A stretch of 64,000 nucleotides of DNA from Mucispirillum schaedleri. Lineage in GTDB: Bacteria; Chrysiogenota; Deferribacteres; Deferribacterales; Mucispirillaceae. The notes beneath the pieces were generated by a model. It was given only the letters and a program-made list of their open reading frames with translations. It made no database searches and was not told the DNA's origin. The translations under genes and the position numbers were made by a program. The DNA is taken from positions 1 through 64,000 of the forward strand of contig CASEIN010000017.1 in NCBI GenBank assembly GCA_949287985.1, read 5' to 3'. Position 1 is the first letter of the stretch. Each line of letters opens with the position of its first letter. Below are positions 52,149 to 60,755 of the stretch, piece by piece.

Positions 52149-52559
52149 ATGAAAAAAACTATCTTATTCTTAGTTTTACTGCTTTCATTAGTATGGTCAA
52201 TGGCAGCAGCACAAACTGAAACAGTAACTCACCCAATAGAGATGCAAGGTAAAGACTGTGCAGTATGTCATGCACCGGGAAGCACTGAAGAAATAGTTGC
52301 TGACCCTGCTGCATATACTGAATGGTCAGAATCTTTACACGGGTTAAATAACGTAAGCTGTCTTACTTGCCATGGTGATGAATCTACTTTCAAAGCTGAT
52401 TCAGATATAAATACATGCTTATCATGCCACCCACAAGAAACTACTGTAATCAATGCAAAAGCAGAAGCACAAAACAATGGTCTTGTATGCACAAGCTGCC
52501 ACAAAGTTCATACTTTTACAGCTGCACCACAAGAAAAATTAGTGCATGGTAATAAATAG
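52149..52559 (+). CDS. napM: Tetraheme c-type cytochrome, NapM-like
   Basis: A 136-residue periplasmic cytochrome with a signal peptide (MKKTILFLVLLLSLVWSMAA, cut after AAA near residue 21). It has four CxxCH heme sites: CAVCH (37), CLTCH (71), CLSCH (90) and CTSCH (114). Its place immediately upstream of napA matches napM of the Desulfovibrio desulfuricans napCMADGH operon, where a tetraheme cytochrome replaces NapB. It should pass electrons to NapA. GGAGG lies 5 bases before ATG 52149; napA starts 14 bases after its stop. Confidence 0.85.
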   Translation: MKKTILFLVLLLSLVWSMAAAQTETVTHPIEMQGKDCAVCHAPGSTEEIVADPAAYTEWSESLHGLNNVSCLTCHGDESTFKADSDINTCLSCHPQETTVINAKAEAQNNGLVCTSCHKVHTFTAAPQEKLVHGNK

Positions 52560-52573
52560 TTGAGGTTATGAAA

Positions 52574-55054
52574 ATGGATATATCTAGAAGAAATTTAATA
52601 AAAACAACATTGGCAGCAAGTGCTGCAGCAGCAGCTGGCTTAACTATTGGCTGTAAGAAAAAAGAAGCACCTCAGACTGAAACTGCTGCTCAAGCACCTA
52701 AAGAGGCAGCAGCAACAACAGCAGCACCTGCAAGCACAGTAGCAGTTGATAACTGGGTAAAAGGCGTTTGTAGAATGTGTGGAACAGGCTGTTCTATATA
52801 TGTTGGTGTAAAAGACGGCAAAATGGTTGCTATTAAAGGTAATGTAGATTCTAAGACTAATACGAAAGGTTTCTTATGTATTAAAGGTATGAATATATGG
52901 AAAGTTGCATACCACCCAGACAGGCTTACTACTCCACTTATTAGAAAAAATGGTAAGTTAGAACCTGCTACATGGGACGAAGCACTTACTTTAATTGAAA
53001 CAAAATTTAAAGAATTTCATAAAAAATATGGTTATGATTCTGTAGCTTATTACGGCTCAGGTCAATGCACTACTGAGGAAAGCTATACTTTCAATAAAAT
53101 TTGGAAAGGTGGTTTTGGTTCTAATATGATGGACGGAAACCCTAGACTTTGTATGGCTTCAGCTGTTGCTGGTTATCTTTCTTCCTTTGGTTCTGATGAA
53201 CCTGCTGGTGCTTATGAAGATATTGAAAATGCAAAATGTATTTTTATTACTGGTTCTAATACATCAGAAGCTCACCCTATTTTATTTAGAAGGATTTCAA
53301 GCTATAAAAGACAAAATCCTGATGTGAAAATTATTGTGTGCGAACCAAGAAAAACACAAACTTCAAAAATTGCTGATTTATGGATGCCTTCTCTTCCAGG
53401 AACAGATTTAGCAATTTTTAATGGTATGGCTAGAGAAATCATTAAAAATGACTGGCACAATAAAGAATTTATTGCTCGTCATGCAAGATTTACTCAAGGG
53501 GACGGCTCACAAGCTGCAACTTTTGATGAATACATTAAATTTATTGATAAATATACTCCAGAATATGTGGAAAAAGTTACAGGCTGCCCAGCTGCAAGTG
53601 TAAAACAAGCTGCAGAATGGTTTGCAAAAAGCGGGGCAACACTTTCATTATGGTGTATGGGCTTAAACCAAAGGTCAAATGGTGTATGGGCTAATAACCT
53701 TATCCATAACTTACATGTAATTACAGGCAATATTGGTAAACCGGGAGCTGATTCTTTTTCTCTTACTGGTCAGCCTAATGCATGCGGTGGTGTAAGGGAA
53801 ACTGGCTCACTTGCTCACCTTTTACCAGGCTGCAAACCTGTTACTATAGAACCATGGAGAAAACATGTAGAAAGCTACTGGAAAGTTGCAGAACATTCTA
53901 TTAACCCATCAAAAGCAATTAATCCAAAACCAGGTTTTCCTGCTGTAAAACTTTTCTCAAGCTTAGGTGGTGAAAATGAGGCAGATAAACCAGTTAAAGC
54001 TGTGTTAATTTCTACTACTAACCCAGCACAAACTCTGCCTAACTTAAATAAGTTTGTGCCAAATATTAAAAATGCTTTTACAGTTGTAATAGATATATTC
54101 CCAACAAGAACTGCTCAGCTTGCTTCAGTTGTTCTTCCTGCTTCATTCTTATATGAAAAAGGTGGTGTATATGGCTGTTCTGAAAGAAGAAGTTTCTTAA
54201 CTCAAAAAGCTATTGAACCACTTGAAGGCACAAAACCAGACCTTTGGATAGCATGCCAGATAGCAAAACGCATGGGTCTTGAAAAATATATTGCATGGAG
54301 CAATGAAGAAGATATTTTAAAAATGGCTGAAATGGCTTGGAATGACTATATTGGCTGCACAGCTAATTCTGATAAAACATTAGCTGGTGCTACTTATAAA
54401 AGATTAAAAGAATCTACTACTGGTGTTCAATGGCCTTGCCCATCAGAAGACCACCCAGGCACATACAAAAGATATGTTAGAGGAATGGACCCAATATTTG
54501 ATGATCCAAAAAGATATGGTTACAATATACCAGCAGATGCAGATATGTTCTTCTATGGAAGACCAGATGGTAAAATTAACGTATTTATGAGAGATGCTGA
54601 ACCAAAAGCCAGTGAAAAAATCTCTAAAGAATACCCATTCTTAATGACAACAGGACGTGTTATTGAGCAGTGGCATACAGGAACTATGACAATGCGTATT
54701 CCAGAAACTGCAGCTGCACACCCTAATTCATACATTGAAATACATGTAAATGATGCGAAAAAATTAGGGCTTTCTCAAGGTGATATGGTTAAAGTTGAAA
54801 GTGTTCGTGGGGAAAATATACTTCCTGTTAGAGTTGTTAATATGACTTTAGAAGGTGTATGTTTTGTGCCAATGCATGACCAAAAAGGTAATCGTATGGT
54901 TAACTTCATATGCTCTGATGTTGTTGATGCTACTTCTGGTGAGCCAGATTATAAAGTATCTGCCGTTAAAATTACAAAAGTTAGTGGCCCACAAAAAGTT
55001 GATGATAGATATGTTGTAACAAAAGCAGAGCTTGACAGCCCTACTTTTAGTTAA
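52574..55054 (+). CDS. napA: Periplasmic nitrate reductase catalytic subunit NapA
   Basis: An 826-residue molybdopterin enzyme that reduces nitrate to nitrite. A Tat signal (SRRNLIK near the start, then an Ala-rich segment) exports it folded; the signal ends in an LTIGC that could be a lipobox. The [4Fe-4S] ligands are Cys66, Cys69, Cys73 and Cys102 (CRMCGTGC ... GFLCIKG). The molybdenum ligand is Cys193 in NPRLCMASAVAGYLSSFGSD. MEHP-like SEAHPILFRR and MTTGRVIEQWHTGTMT are NapA-typical. ATG 52574 is favoured over 52568, which is only 2 bases from GAGG. Second gene of the nap group; needs molybdate from ModABC. Confidence 0.94.
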   Translation: MDISRRNLIKTTLAASAAAAAGLTIGCKKKEAPQTETAAQAPKEAAATTAAPASTVAVDNWVKGVCRMCGTGCSIYVGVKDGKMVAIKGNVDSKTNTKGFLCIKGMNIWKVAYHPDRLTTPLIRKNGKLEPATWDEALTLIETKFKEFHKKYGYDSVAYYGSGQCTTEESYTFNKIWKGGFGSNMMDGNPRLCMASAVAGYLSSFGSDEPAGAYEDIENAKCIFITGSNTSEAHPILFRRISSYKRQNPDVKIIVCEPRKTQTSKIADLWMPSLPGTDLAIFNGMAREIIKNDWHNKEFIARHARFTQGDGSQAATFDEYIKFIDKYTPEYVEKVTGCPAASVKQAAEWFAKSGATLSLWCMGLNQRSNGVWANNLIHNLHVITGNIGKPGADSFSLTGQPNACGGVRETGSLAHLLPGCKPVTIEPWRKHVESYWKVAEHSINPSKAINPKPGFPAVKLFSSLGGENEADKPVKAVLISTTNPAQTLPNLNKFVPNIKNAFTVVIDIFPTRTAQLASVVLPASFLYEKGGVYGCSERRSFLTQKAIEPLEGTKPDLWIACQIAKRMGLEKYIAWSNEEDILKMAEMAWNDYIGCTANSDKTLAGATYKRLKESTTGVQWPCPSEDHPGTYKRYVRGMDPIFDDPKRYGYNIPADADMFFYGRPDGKINVFMRDAEPKASEKISKEYPFLMTTGRVIEQWHTGTMTMRIPETAAAHPNSYIEIHVNDAKKLGLSQGDMVKVESVRGENILPVRVVNMTLEGVCFVPMHDQKGNRMVNFICSDVVDATSGEPDYKVSAVKITKVSGPQKVDDRYVVTKAELDSPTFS

Positions 55055-55077
55055 TAAACTGCACTCCCATATTGCAT

Positions 55078-55121
55078 TTGGTCTGCTAAATATGTATAAT
55101 ATTTTAGCAGACCAATTTTTT
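55078..55121 (+). terminator. Terminator hairpin between napA and napD
   Basis: TTGGTCTGCTAAA / TTTAGCAGACCAA, a perfect 13-bp stem with a 12-base loop, then T6. It lies within the nap cluster and ends 15 bases before napD, so it should reduce expression of napDGH relative to napMA. Confidence 0.88.
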
Positions 55122-55136
55122 ATTAGCAGGTGTTAA

Positions 55137-55448
55137 ATGATTATTGCAGCAAGTATACTGTATTTTGAAGAAAACCATTATGATGATTTAATCTCTCTTA
55201 TTAATAAATATAAAAACATTGAAATAGCAAACGAAGATAAAGACAACGGAAAAATGGTTGTAACTATTGAAGCAGAAAATAACAGCGATATTGAAAAACT
55301 GGAAGAAGTTTTCCATAATTGTGATTATATAATAGATTTTACTCATCATGCATTTTATTTTGGCGATGAAGTTGAAAAAGCGGAGTTAACAGGTGTTATA
55401 CCTGATTTTGATATTAAAAAACCTTTTAGTAAAAAACGGATATTATGA
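55137..55448 (+). CDS. napD: NapD-type chaperone for NapA
   Basis: A 103-residue cytoplasmic protein of NapD type. NapD binds the Tat signal peptide of NapA and holds back export until cofactor insertion is finished. The sequence has the family's ferredoxin-like beta-alpha-beta pattern (MIIAASILYFEENHYDDLIS, MVVTIEAENNSDIEKLEEVF, then the YIIDFTHHAFYF strand). The C-terminus is a little longer than usual. Assignment rests on this pattern and on the place between napA and napG. The stop overlaps the napG start by ATGA. Confidence 0.8.
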   Translation: MIIAASILYFEENHYDDLISLINKYKNIEIANEDKDNGKMVVTIEAENNSDIEKLEEVFHNCDYIIDFTHHAFYFGDEVEKAELTGVIPDFDIKKPFSKKRIL

Positions 55449-56071
55449 GCATATTTGATAATATAAAAAATGCATTAAACAGTTTTCCTGTTAAAAGCAC
55501 ATATAAAATTAACCGTATGCGTCCACCCGGTTCTGTTGATGATGATTTATTTATGAAGCTGTGTATTAGATGTGCAAGATGTGTGGAAGCATGCCCATAT
55601 AGAGTTTTAAGGCGTTCATCTGCCACTAAAAATGCAGAAATTGGCACTCCTTATATATATGCAGAAGTTGCAGGCTGCCAGCTTTGTATGAAATGCACAA
55701 GTGTATGCCCAACTGGTGCAATAGACAGCTCAACGGTGGAAATGCATCAAGTGGCTATTGGTGTTGCACGTATTAATGAAGATACATGCATGAACCATCT
55801 TTATGCAAAAGTAGAATCTGGAGAGCTTGAACCTACTGGCAATATGGCTCTTTGTAATTCATGCCTAAATACCTGCCCTTTAAAAGATGAAGCAATATAT
55901 CTTAAAGATGGTATTATACCCACTATTACAGATAAATGCACAGGTTGTGGGCTTTGTGTGGAAAGATGCCCTATTACACCAATTAAAGCCATATATGTAG
56001 TTCCAAAAAATATGCCTGATGAAGAAACTGCAGGCTACTACAATTATCTTAAAAGAATAGGAAAAAAATAA
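55445..56071 (+). CDS. napG: NapG-type ferredoxin
   Basis: A 208-residue iron-sulfur protein with four cysteine groups: CIRCARCVEACPYRVL, CQLCMKCTSVCP, CNSCLNTCPL and CTGCGLCVERCPI, enough for four [4Fe-4S] clusters. In Nap systems NapG passes electrons from the quinol-oxidising NapH. A Tat signal, usual in NapG, is not evident at the N-terminus (MSIFDNIKNALNSFPVKSTY), so either its location differs or export depends on a partner. It is translationally coupled to napD and lies 1 base before napH. Confidence 0.88.
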   Translation: MSIFDNIKNALNSFPVKSTYKINRMRPPGSVDDDLFMKLCIRCARCVEACPYRVLRRSSATKNAEIGTPYIYAEVAGCQLCMKCTSVCPTGAIDSSTVEMHQVAIGVARINEDTCMNHLYAKVESGELEPTGNMALCNSCLNTCPLKDEAIYLKDGIIPTITDKCTGCGLCVERCPITPIKAIYVVPKNMPDEETAGYYNYLKRIGKK

Positions 56072-56072
56072 T

Positions 56073-56867
56073 ATGCAAAAATTTAGAAAAGTTATACAGT
56101 TTATATTTTTAGCACCACTTTTTATTGTTCCCATTCTAAATCTTTTAGAAATTTATTTTATGAAAGGCACATATATTTCTTTAGATGTTGGTGGGCTTTC
56201 CATATCTGACCCTATTGCAGTTTTACAGGCACTTTTTTTATCCCACCATGTTGCCCCTATTATGTTTGTTTCTGTTGCCATACCTGCTTTAATAGTTATA
56301 TTTTTTGGCAGAGTATGGTGCAGCTGGGCATGCCCTTATTATTTAATGCTTGATGGTTTTGAAGCATTACGTAAAAAATTAAAACTTAAAAGCCTTAAAA
56401 AACCATATAAAAAAGAAATACATATGCGAGCAAATATTTCAAGACTTGGTATATTAATTATTGGGCTTATATTTGTAGGGATTATAGGTGTGCCGTTACT
56501 TTACTTAATATCACCACCTTCCATTATGAGCTCTCAAAGCGTATTATTAATAAAATATGCTTATGTAACAGCTGAATTTATACTGCTTCCTATTCTTATA
56601 ATAATTGAATTTTTCTTTGGTTATAGAATATGGTGCAGATATATATGCCCAACTGGCACATGTTTAAGTTTATTACAGACAAAACATTCAATGCATGTAG
56701 AATATGCTGGCAAATGCACAAACTGCAATAAATGTGTGCATGTATGCCCTATGATGCTGGACCCTAAAACAGAGAGTTTATCTTCTGCCTGCAATAACTG
56801 TGGCGAATGTATATCAGCCTGCCCAGATAATAAAAAAGAAAAAACTCTCTATTTTAAATCTCATTAA
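56073..56867 (+). CDS. napH: NapH-type membrane quinol dehydrogenase
   Basis: A 264-residue membrane iron-sulfur protein. Four transmembrane helices (about residues 8-26, 62-80, 122-146, 160-185) are joined by loops holding the two Cys motifs of NapH/NosR relatives: WCSWACPY near residue 88 and WCRYICPTGT near residue 190. Two C-terminal [4Fe-4S] motifs follow (CTNCNKCVHVCPM, CNNCGECISACPD). It oxidises menaquinol and hands electrons to NapG. Last gene of the nap group, ending 9 bases from the convergent symporter gene. Confidence 0.92.
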   Translation: MQKFRKVIQFIFLAPLFIVPILNLLEIYFMKGTYISLDVGGLSISDPIAVLQALFLSHHVAPIMFVSVAIPALIVIFFGRVWCSWACPYYLMLDGFEALRKKLKLKSLKKPYKKEIHMRANISRLGILIIGLIFVGIIGVPLLYLISPPSIMSSQSVLLIKYAYVTAEFILLPILIIIEFFFGYRIWCRYICPTGTCLSLLQTKHSMHVEYAGKCTNCNKCVHVCPMMLDPKTESLSSACNNCGECISACPDNKKEKTLYFKSH

Positions 56868-56876
56868 AGTAATTAA

Positions 56877-58388
56877 TTATGCACAGCAGTTGTTATCGCC
56901 GTCTTTACTAGGCGGTGTATAACCTGCTTTTAAATAGCCCTGCACTCTTTCGTATTCTTCATCAATTTCTTTATCAGTATTAGGTTTTAAAGCATTAATT
57001 ATAAGCATAACTATTAAGTTAGCTAAAAAGCCCGGAACAATTTCATACATATATTTATTAAGCCCTGTAAAATACCACACAAGCATAACTATTGTGCCAA
57101 CAACCATACCTGCAAGGGCTGAATACCATGTAGTTTTTCTAGAATAAAGTGCCATTAATACTAAAGGACCAAAGGCAGCACCAAAACCACCCCATGCAAA
57201 TTTTACAAGGTTAAATATGTTGCTTGATTTATCAAAAGAAAGCACTAATGCAACAAGTGAGATAATAAGCACAAAAAGACGGCTTACAAATAATAACTGC
57301 CTGCCTGATGCTTTAGGTTTTATAATATTTGCATAAATATCTTCAGTTAATGTGGAAGAACATACTAAAAGTTGAGATGATATGGTAGACATAATAGCAG
57401 CAAGTATGGCAGCAAGCAGCACACCAATAAAGTAAGGAGATACAAAATCTGCTATCATATATATTAAAACTTTTTCTTCATCGCCACTTGGTAATTCTGC
57501 ATATAATGGGATACCTAAAAGACCAATTACAACAGCACCAACTAATGAAATAACAACCCATACCATAGCAATAGTAATAGAGCGTGGCAGAAGTTTTATA
57601 CTTTTTACACTCATAAACCTAACTAATATATGAGGCTGACCAAAATAACCAAGCCCCCAGGCAACACTAGATATTATAGATACTAAAGCAAATATTCCAA
57701 CCCCTTGTGGTATTGGGTTAAAAATATTTTCTTTTGAAGCAAAAGCTTTACTCATAGTATCAGGGTCAATATTGCTGTAAGCTATAAAAGGAAGCACAAC
57801 TATTGCAAAAATCATAAGCAGTGCTTGAAAAAGGTCTGTCCAGCAAACTGCCAAAAAGCCGCCTAAAAGTGTATAAAATATCATAACAGCCATACCTATA
57901 ACTACAGCTGTAGTATAATCAATATTAAACATAGATTCAAAAAGTTTACCAGCACCCACAAGCCCAGAAGCTGCGTAAACTGTAAAAAATAATAATGTAA
58001 TAATTGATGATATTAAACGAAGCGAATTTGTAGGGTCTTTAAATCTTTTGCCTAAAAATGAAGATAATGTCATAGAGCCAGTTTCCCCAGTATAAAGCCT
58101 AAGGCGGGCTGATATAAATACCCAGTTTAAAAACGTACCTGCAATTAAACCAACAGCTATCCAAATTTCACTCATACCAGCAAGATAAATAGCACCAGGA
58201 AGCCCCATTAAAAGCCATCCACTCATATCACTTGCCTGAGCTGATAAGGCTGTAACCCAGCTGCCCATGTTTCTGCCACCTAAAAGATAATCTTCTATTT
58301 TTTTTGATTTAAAATAGAAATGTATCCCCATAAATATAAGTATAAGAAAGTAAAGCACAAAAGTAGCATAAGTCATGTAGTTATTCAT
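56877..58388 (-). CDS. putP: Sodium:solute symporter, PutP (proline) type
   Basis: A 503-residue transporter with about thirteen transmembrane helices. SSS-family marks are YLLGGRNMGSWVTALSAQAS, DMSGWLLMGLPGAIYLAGMS (the sodium-site region), GYFGQPHILVRFMSV and AAIMSTISSQLLVCSSTLTE. The pattern is closest to PutP, the Na+/proline symporter, but specificity is by family inference. The C-terminus ends in DNNCCA. GAGG precedes ATG 58388. It is monocistronic and convergent with napH. Confidence 0.9.
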   Translation of the reverse strand: MNNYMTYATFVLYFLILIFMGIHFYFKSKKIEDYLLGGRNMGSWVTALSAQASDMSGWLLMGLPGAIYLAGMSEIWIAVGLIAGTFLNWVFISARLRLYTGETGSMTLSSFLGKRFKDPTNSLRLISSIITLLFFTVYAASGLVGAGKLFESMFNIDYTTAVVIGMAVMIFYTLLGGFLAVCWTDLFQALLMIFAIVVLPFIAYSNIDPDTMSKAFASKENIFNPIPQGVGIFALVSIISSVAWGLGYFGQPHILVRFMSVKSIKLLPRSITIAMVWVVISLVGAVVIGLLGIPLYAELPSGDEEKVLIYMIADFVSPYFIGVLLAAILAAIMSTISSQLLVCSSTLTEDIYANIIKPKASGRQLLFVSRLFVLIISLVALVLSFDKSSNIFNLVKFAWGGFGAAFGPLVLMALYSRKTTWYSALAGMVVGTIVMLVWYFTGLNKYMYEIVPGFLANLIVMLIINALKPNTDKEIDEEYERVQGYLKAGYTPPSKDGDNNCCA

Positions 58389-58546
58389 TTATTGCCTCAT
58401 CAATTATTTATTAAGTTTTGATAATACCATAAGAAAAAGATATATGTAAATTACTTTTTTAAATTTTTTATGTTTTTATATTGTAAAATAGATTATTATA
58501 TAAGAAAAATTTATAAGATATAATTTAAATTCTTAATTTAAAAACC

Positions 58547-58583
58547 TACCCATAAGTAGTATAAATTTAACTACCTATGGGTA
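58547..58583 (-). terminator. Terminator of the small secreted-protein gene at 58605
   Basis: Minus strand TACCCATAGGTAGT / ACTACTTATGGGTA (one mismatch), 9-base loop, then GGTTTTTAAATT. Confidence 0.7.
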
Positions 58584-58604
58584 TTTAATGTAGTAATTAT
58601 ATTA

Positions 58605-59192
58605 TTATGATGAACCATTTCGAATTAGTTCTATATAACCATCACTTCGTTTATTAAGATAATAGCTTTCTTCCACTTGATTATCTAATGTAATCGCAAA
58701 TACATATGTATTACCTTTTTTCACTATTATTATATCATTCAATTGATGTGCTTTTATAATGGTTGAAGTATCTGGTAATTTTGCTTTTTCTCGTATTTCA
58801 TACCCAAAAATATAATACATGATTTGGTTTATACGAGTGCTGTATGCTTCTTGAAATGTTTTATAATTTAATACTTCTCTACCTATTGTATACTCAAAAC
58901 CATTAGGTCCATCATATCCATAATAATAACATTCTCGTATATATTTATCATTACAGGATTCTGGTTCTTTTTTTATAAATTTTGACTGAGTATGTTTATT
59001 CCATTTATGAAAATAGTCAATACTTTCTTCTAAAGCTGATATAATTTGTTGATTAGTTAATGGTCCTTTATATTTGGCTTTTACATAGTAATATGGTGGA
59101 ACTTCATATTTAGCAATATCACCATAATATAAAGCATGCACAATGTTTACAGATAACATTAAAATAAGAAATACATAGATTACTTTTTTCAT
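58605..59192 (-). CDS. Secreted protein of unknown function
   Basis: A 195-residue protein with a Sec signal peptide (MKKVIYVFLILMLSVNIVHA, cut after HA near residue 20). The mature part is rich in Tyr and Lys and contains a cysteine pair (ESCNDKYIRECYYYGYDGP) that may form a disulfide. No family is recognised. GGGAG lies 6 bases before the ATG and a terminator follows the stop, so it appears to be transcribed alone. Confidence 0.75.
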   Translation of the reverse strand: MKKVIYVFLILMLSVNIVHALYYGDIAKYEVPPYYYVKAKYKGPLTNQQIISALEESIDYFHKWNKHTQSKFIKKEPESCNDKYIRECYYYGYDGPNGFEYTIGREVLNYKTFQEAYSTRINQIMYYIFGYEIREKAKLPDTSTIIKAHQLNDIIIVKKGNTYVFAITLDNQVEESYYLNKRSDGYIELIRNGSS

Positions 59193-59272
59193 AAACTTCT
59201 CCCTTTAATTAGTTTTAATTTATTATTTTAGTTTAAATTTATTATTTTTTAATGTCAATTAAAATAATTATA

Positions 59273-60232
59273 CTAAAAATAAACCCAAACTAATTCTGCC
59301 TTATTAAATATACGTGGCATTATGGGGTTAAAACTTAAGCCCCTTGATACAATTAAATTTTTACCATTATCAATATTATATAACCCACCTGCATATTTTG
59401 GAAGTAAACCTTGGTTTGGAGCATAAAGTCCGTTTAATATAAATGGAATATTTACCTGCCCGCCATGAGTATGCCCTGATAAAATATATTCATATGGCAG
59501 TTTACTATAGCTTTCCACAAATTCTGGTCTGTGGGTTAATAACACTTTATGGCTGTTTTCTATTTTTTTAATATCTGTGTTTTCAACTATAATATTTTTA
59601 AGCCATAATATATTTTCATAACCATTTATATTATTAATCTTTTTTAAAATATTATCATATGTTAAGAAATTATTATAAAGATAATCTTCCACCCATTTAT
59701 CCTGCCAGTTTTCTTCATAATCCTTTTTTATAAACCTGCCAATATTATCATATTTTATAACATATGGGTCGCATATACCAGAAATGAGTATATTTTCATC
59801 TTTAATATTGATTAAAAATGAGGGGCTTAAATTATCTAAAACTACTATATTATATTTTTTTACTAAATCTTTAAATTCTACTATCCTGTTGCTCCAAAAC
59901 TCATGGTTTCCTGTAACATAAAACTTTGGAATATTACTAAAGGGTGATTCGCTTAATTTTTTTAATAATAATTCTGCACCGTAAACATCTTCTTCATCAT
60001 CAATAATATCTCCACCTAACAGTATTATATCAGGTGTATTATTTATTAATTTATTTACAAGGCTTTCATAATATAAGGTAGCAGAATGATAATCTGTAAT
60101 TAATGCCACTTTTATATTAGCTTTTCCAAAAGAATAAGTTTTTTCAACTAATGGAGCATAAAGGGCAAAAAATAATAGAATAATAAAGACAGTAAGAGCA
60201 GTAATTAATATAAATTTTTTAAATTTTTTCAT
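59273..60232 (-). CDS. Membrane-anchored metallophosphoesterase (YkuE/YaeI-like)
   Basis: A 319-residue phosphoesterase with one N-terminal membrane anchor (about residues 6-27). The metallophosphatase motifs run in order: LITDYHSA (Asp and His), LLGGDIIDD, YVTGNHEFW, LLTHRPEF and SGHTHGGQVNIPF. The first motif has DYH where DxH is expected, which fits. YkuE-type enzymes act on lipid-linked or UDP-sugar substrates at the membrane; the substrate here is unknown. Its start overlaps the end of the acetyltransferase gene by 14 bases. Confidence 0.9.
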   Translation of the reverse strand: MKKFKKFILITALTVFIILLFFALYAPLVEKTYSFGKANIKVALITDYHSATLYYESLVNKLINNTPDIILLGGDIIDDEEDVYGAELLLKKLSESPFSNIPKFYVTGNHEFWSNRIVEFKDLVKKYNIVVLDNLSPSFLINIKDENILISGICDPYVIKYDNIGRFIKKDYEENWQDKWVEDYLYNNFLTYDNILKKINNINGYENILWLKNIIVENTDIKKIENSHKVLLTHRPEFVESYSKLPYEYILSGHTHGGQVNIPFILNGLYAPNQGLLPKYAGGLYNIDNGKNLIVSRGLSFNPIMPRIFNKAELVWVYF

Positions 60233-60755
60233 ATTTATCTTTTGTTATGCTGTAGACATTATGGGTCATATCCATATTATAGTAATATTTTATAATAGTA
60301 TCTTTTAATGTCATACCATTTTTTATGGCTACTTTTATACTTGGTGCGTTATTAGTGCGTATTATAGCATAAACTTCATCAGCATGGAGCACATTAAAAG
60401 CATAGTTTCTACAGGCTTTTGCACTTTCTATAGCATACCCTTTATGCCAGTATTCTTTTTTTAAAAGATAGCCTGTTTCATAAACTATATTTTCTTTATA
60501 TTCTTGATAAGTTATACCGCACTGACCTATAAACTTACCATTACTTTTTAATATTACAGCCCAAAGCCCAAAACCATACTTATTATATCTTTCTATCTGC
60601 TTATTATACCAAGCGATTACTTCTTCTTTAGAAAAGCCATGCTCATAAGCATACATTACTTTCCTATCTTGTAATAGTGCATGTAAATTACACAAATAAT
60701 TTTGGTTTAAAGGGCGAAGATAAAGCCTTGTGGTTTCCAGTATTATATTATTCAT
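60219..60755 (-). CDS. GNAT-family N-acetyltransferase (RimJ/RimL type)
   Basis: A 178-residue acetyltransferase: ETTRLYLRPLNQNYLCNLHA at the N-terminus, IGQCGITYQEYKENIVYETG in the core, then the acetyl-CoA loop YWHKGYAIESAKACRNYAFN and NNAPSIKVAIKNGMTLKDTI, all typical of the RimJ/RimL-like group that modifies protein N-termini or small amines. Start ATG 60755 lies inside the end of the RND transporter gene. The three genes RND - acetyltransferase - phosphoesterase overlap in turn and form one transcript. Confidence 0.9.
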   Translation of the reverse strand: MNNIILETTRLYLRPLNQNYLCNLHALLQDRKVMYAYEHGFSKEEVIAWYNKQIERYNKYGFGLWAVILKSNGKFIGQCGITYQEYKENIVYETGYLLKKEYWHKGYAIESAKACRNYAFNVLHADEVYAIIRTNNAPSIKVAIKNGMTLKDTIIKYYYNMDMTHNVYSITKDKYEKI

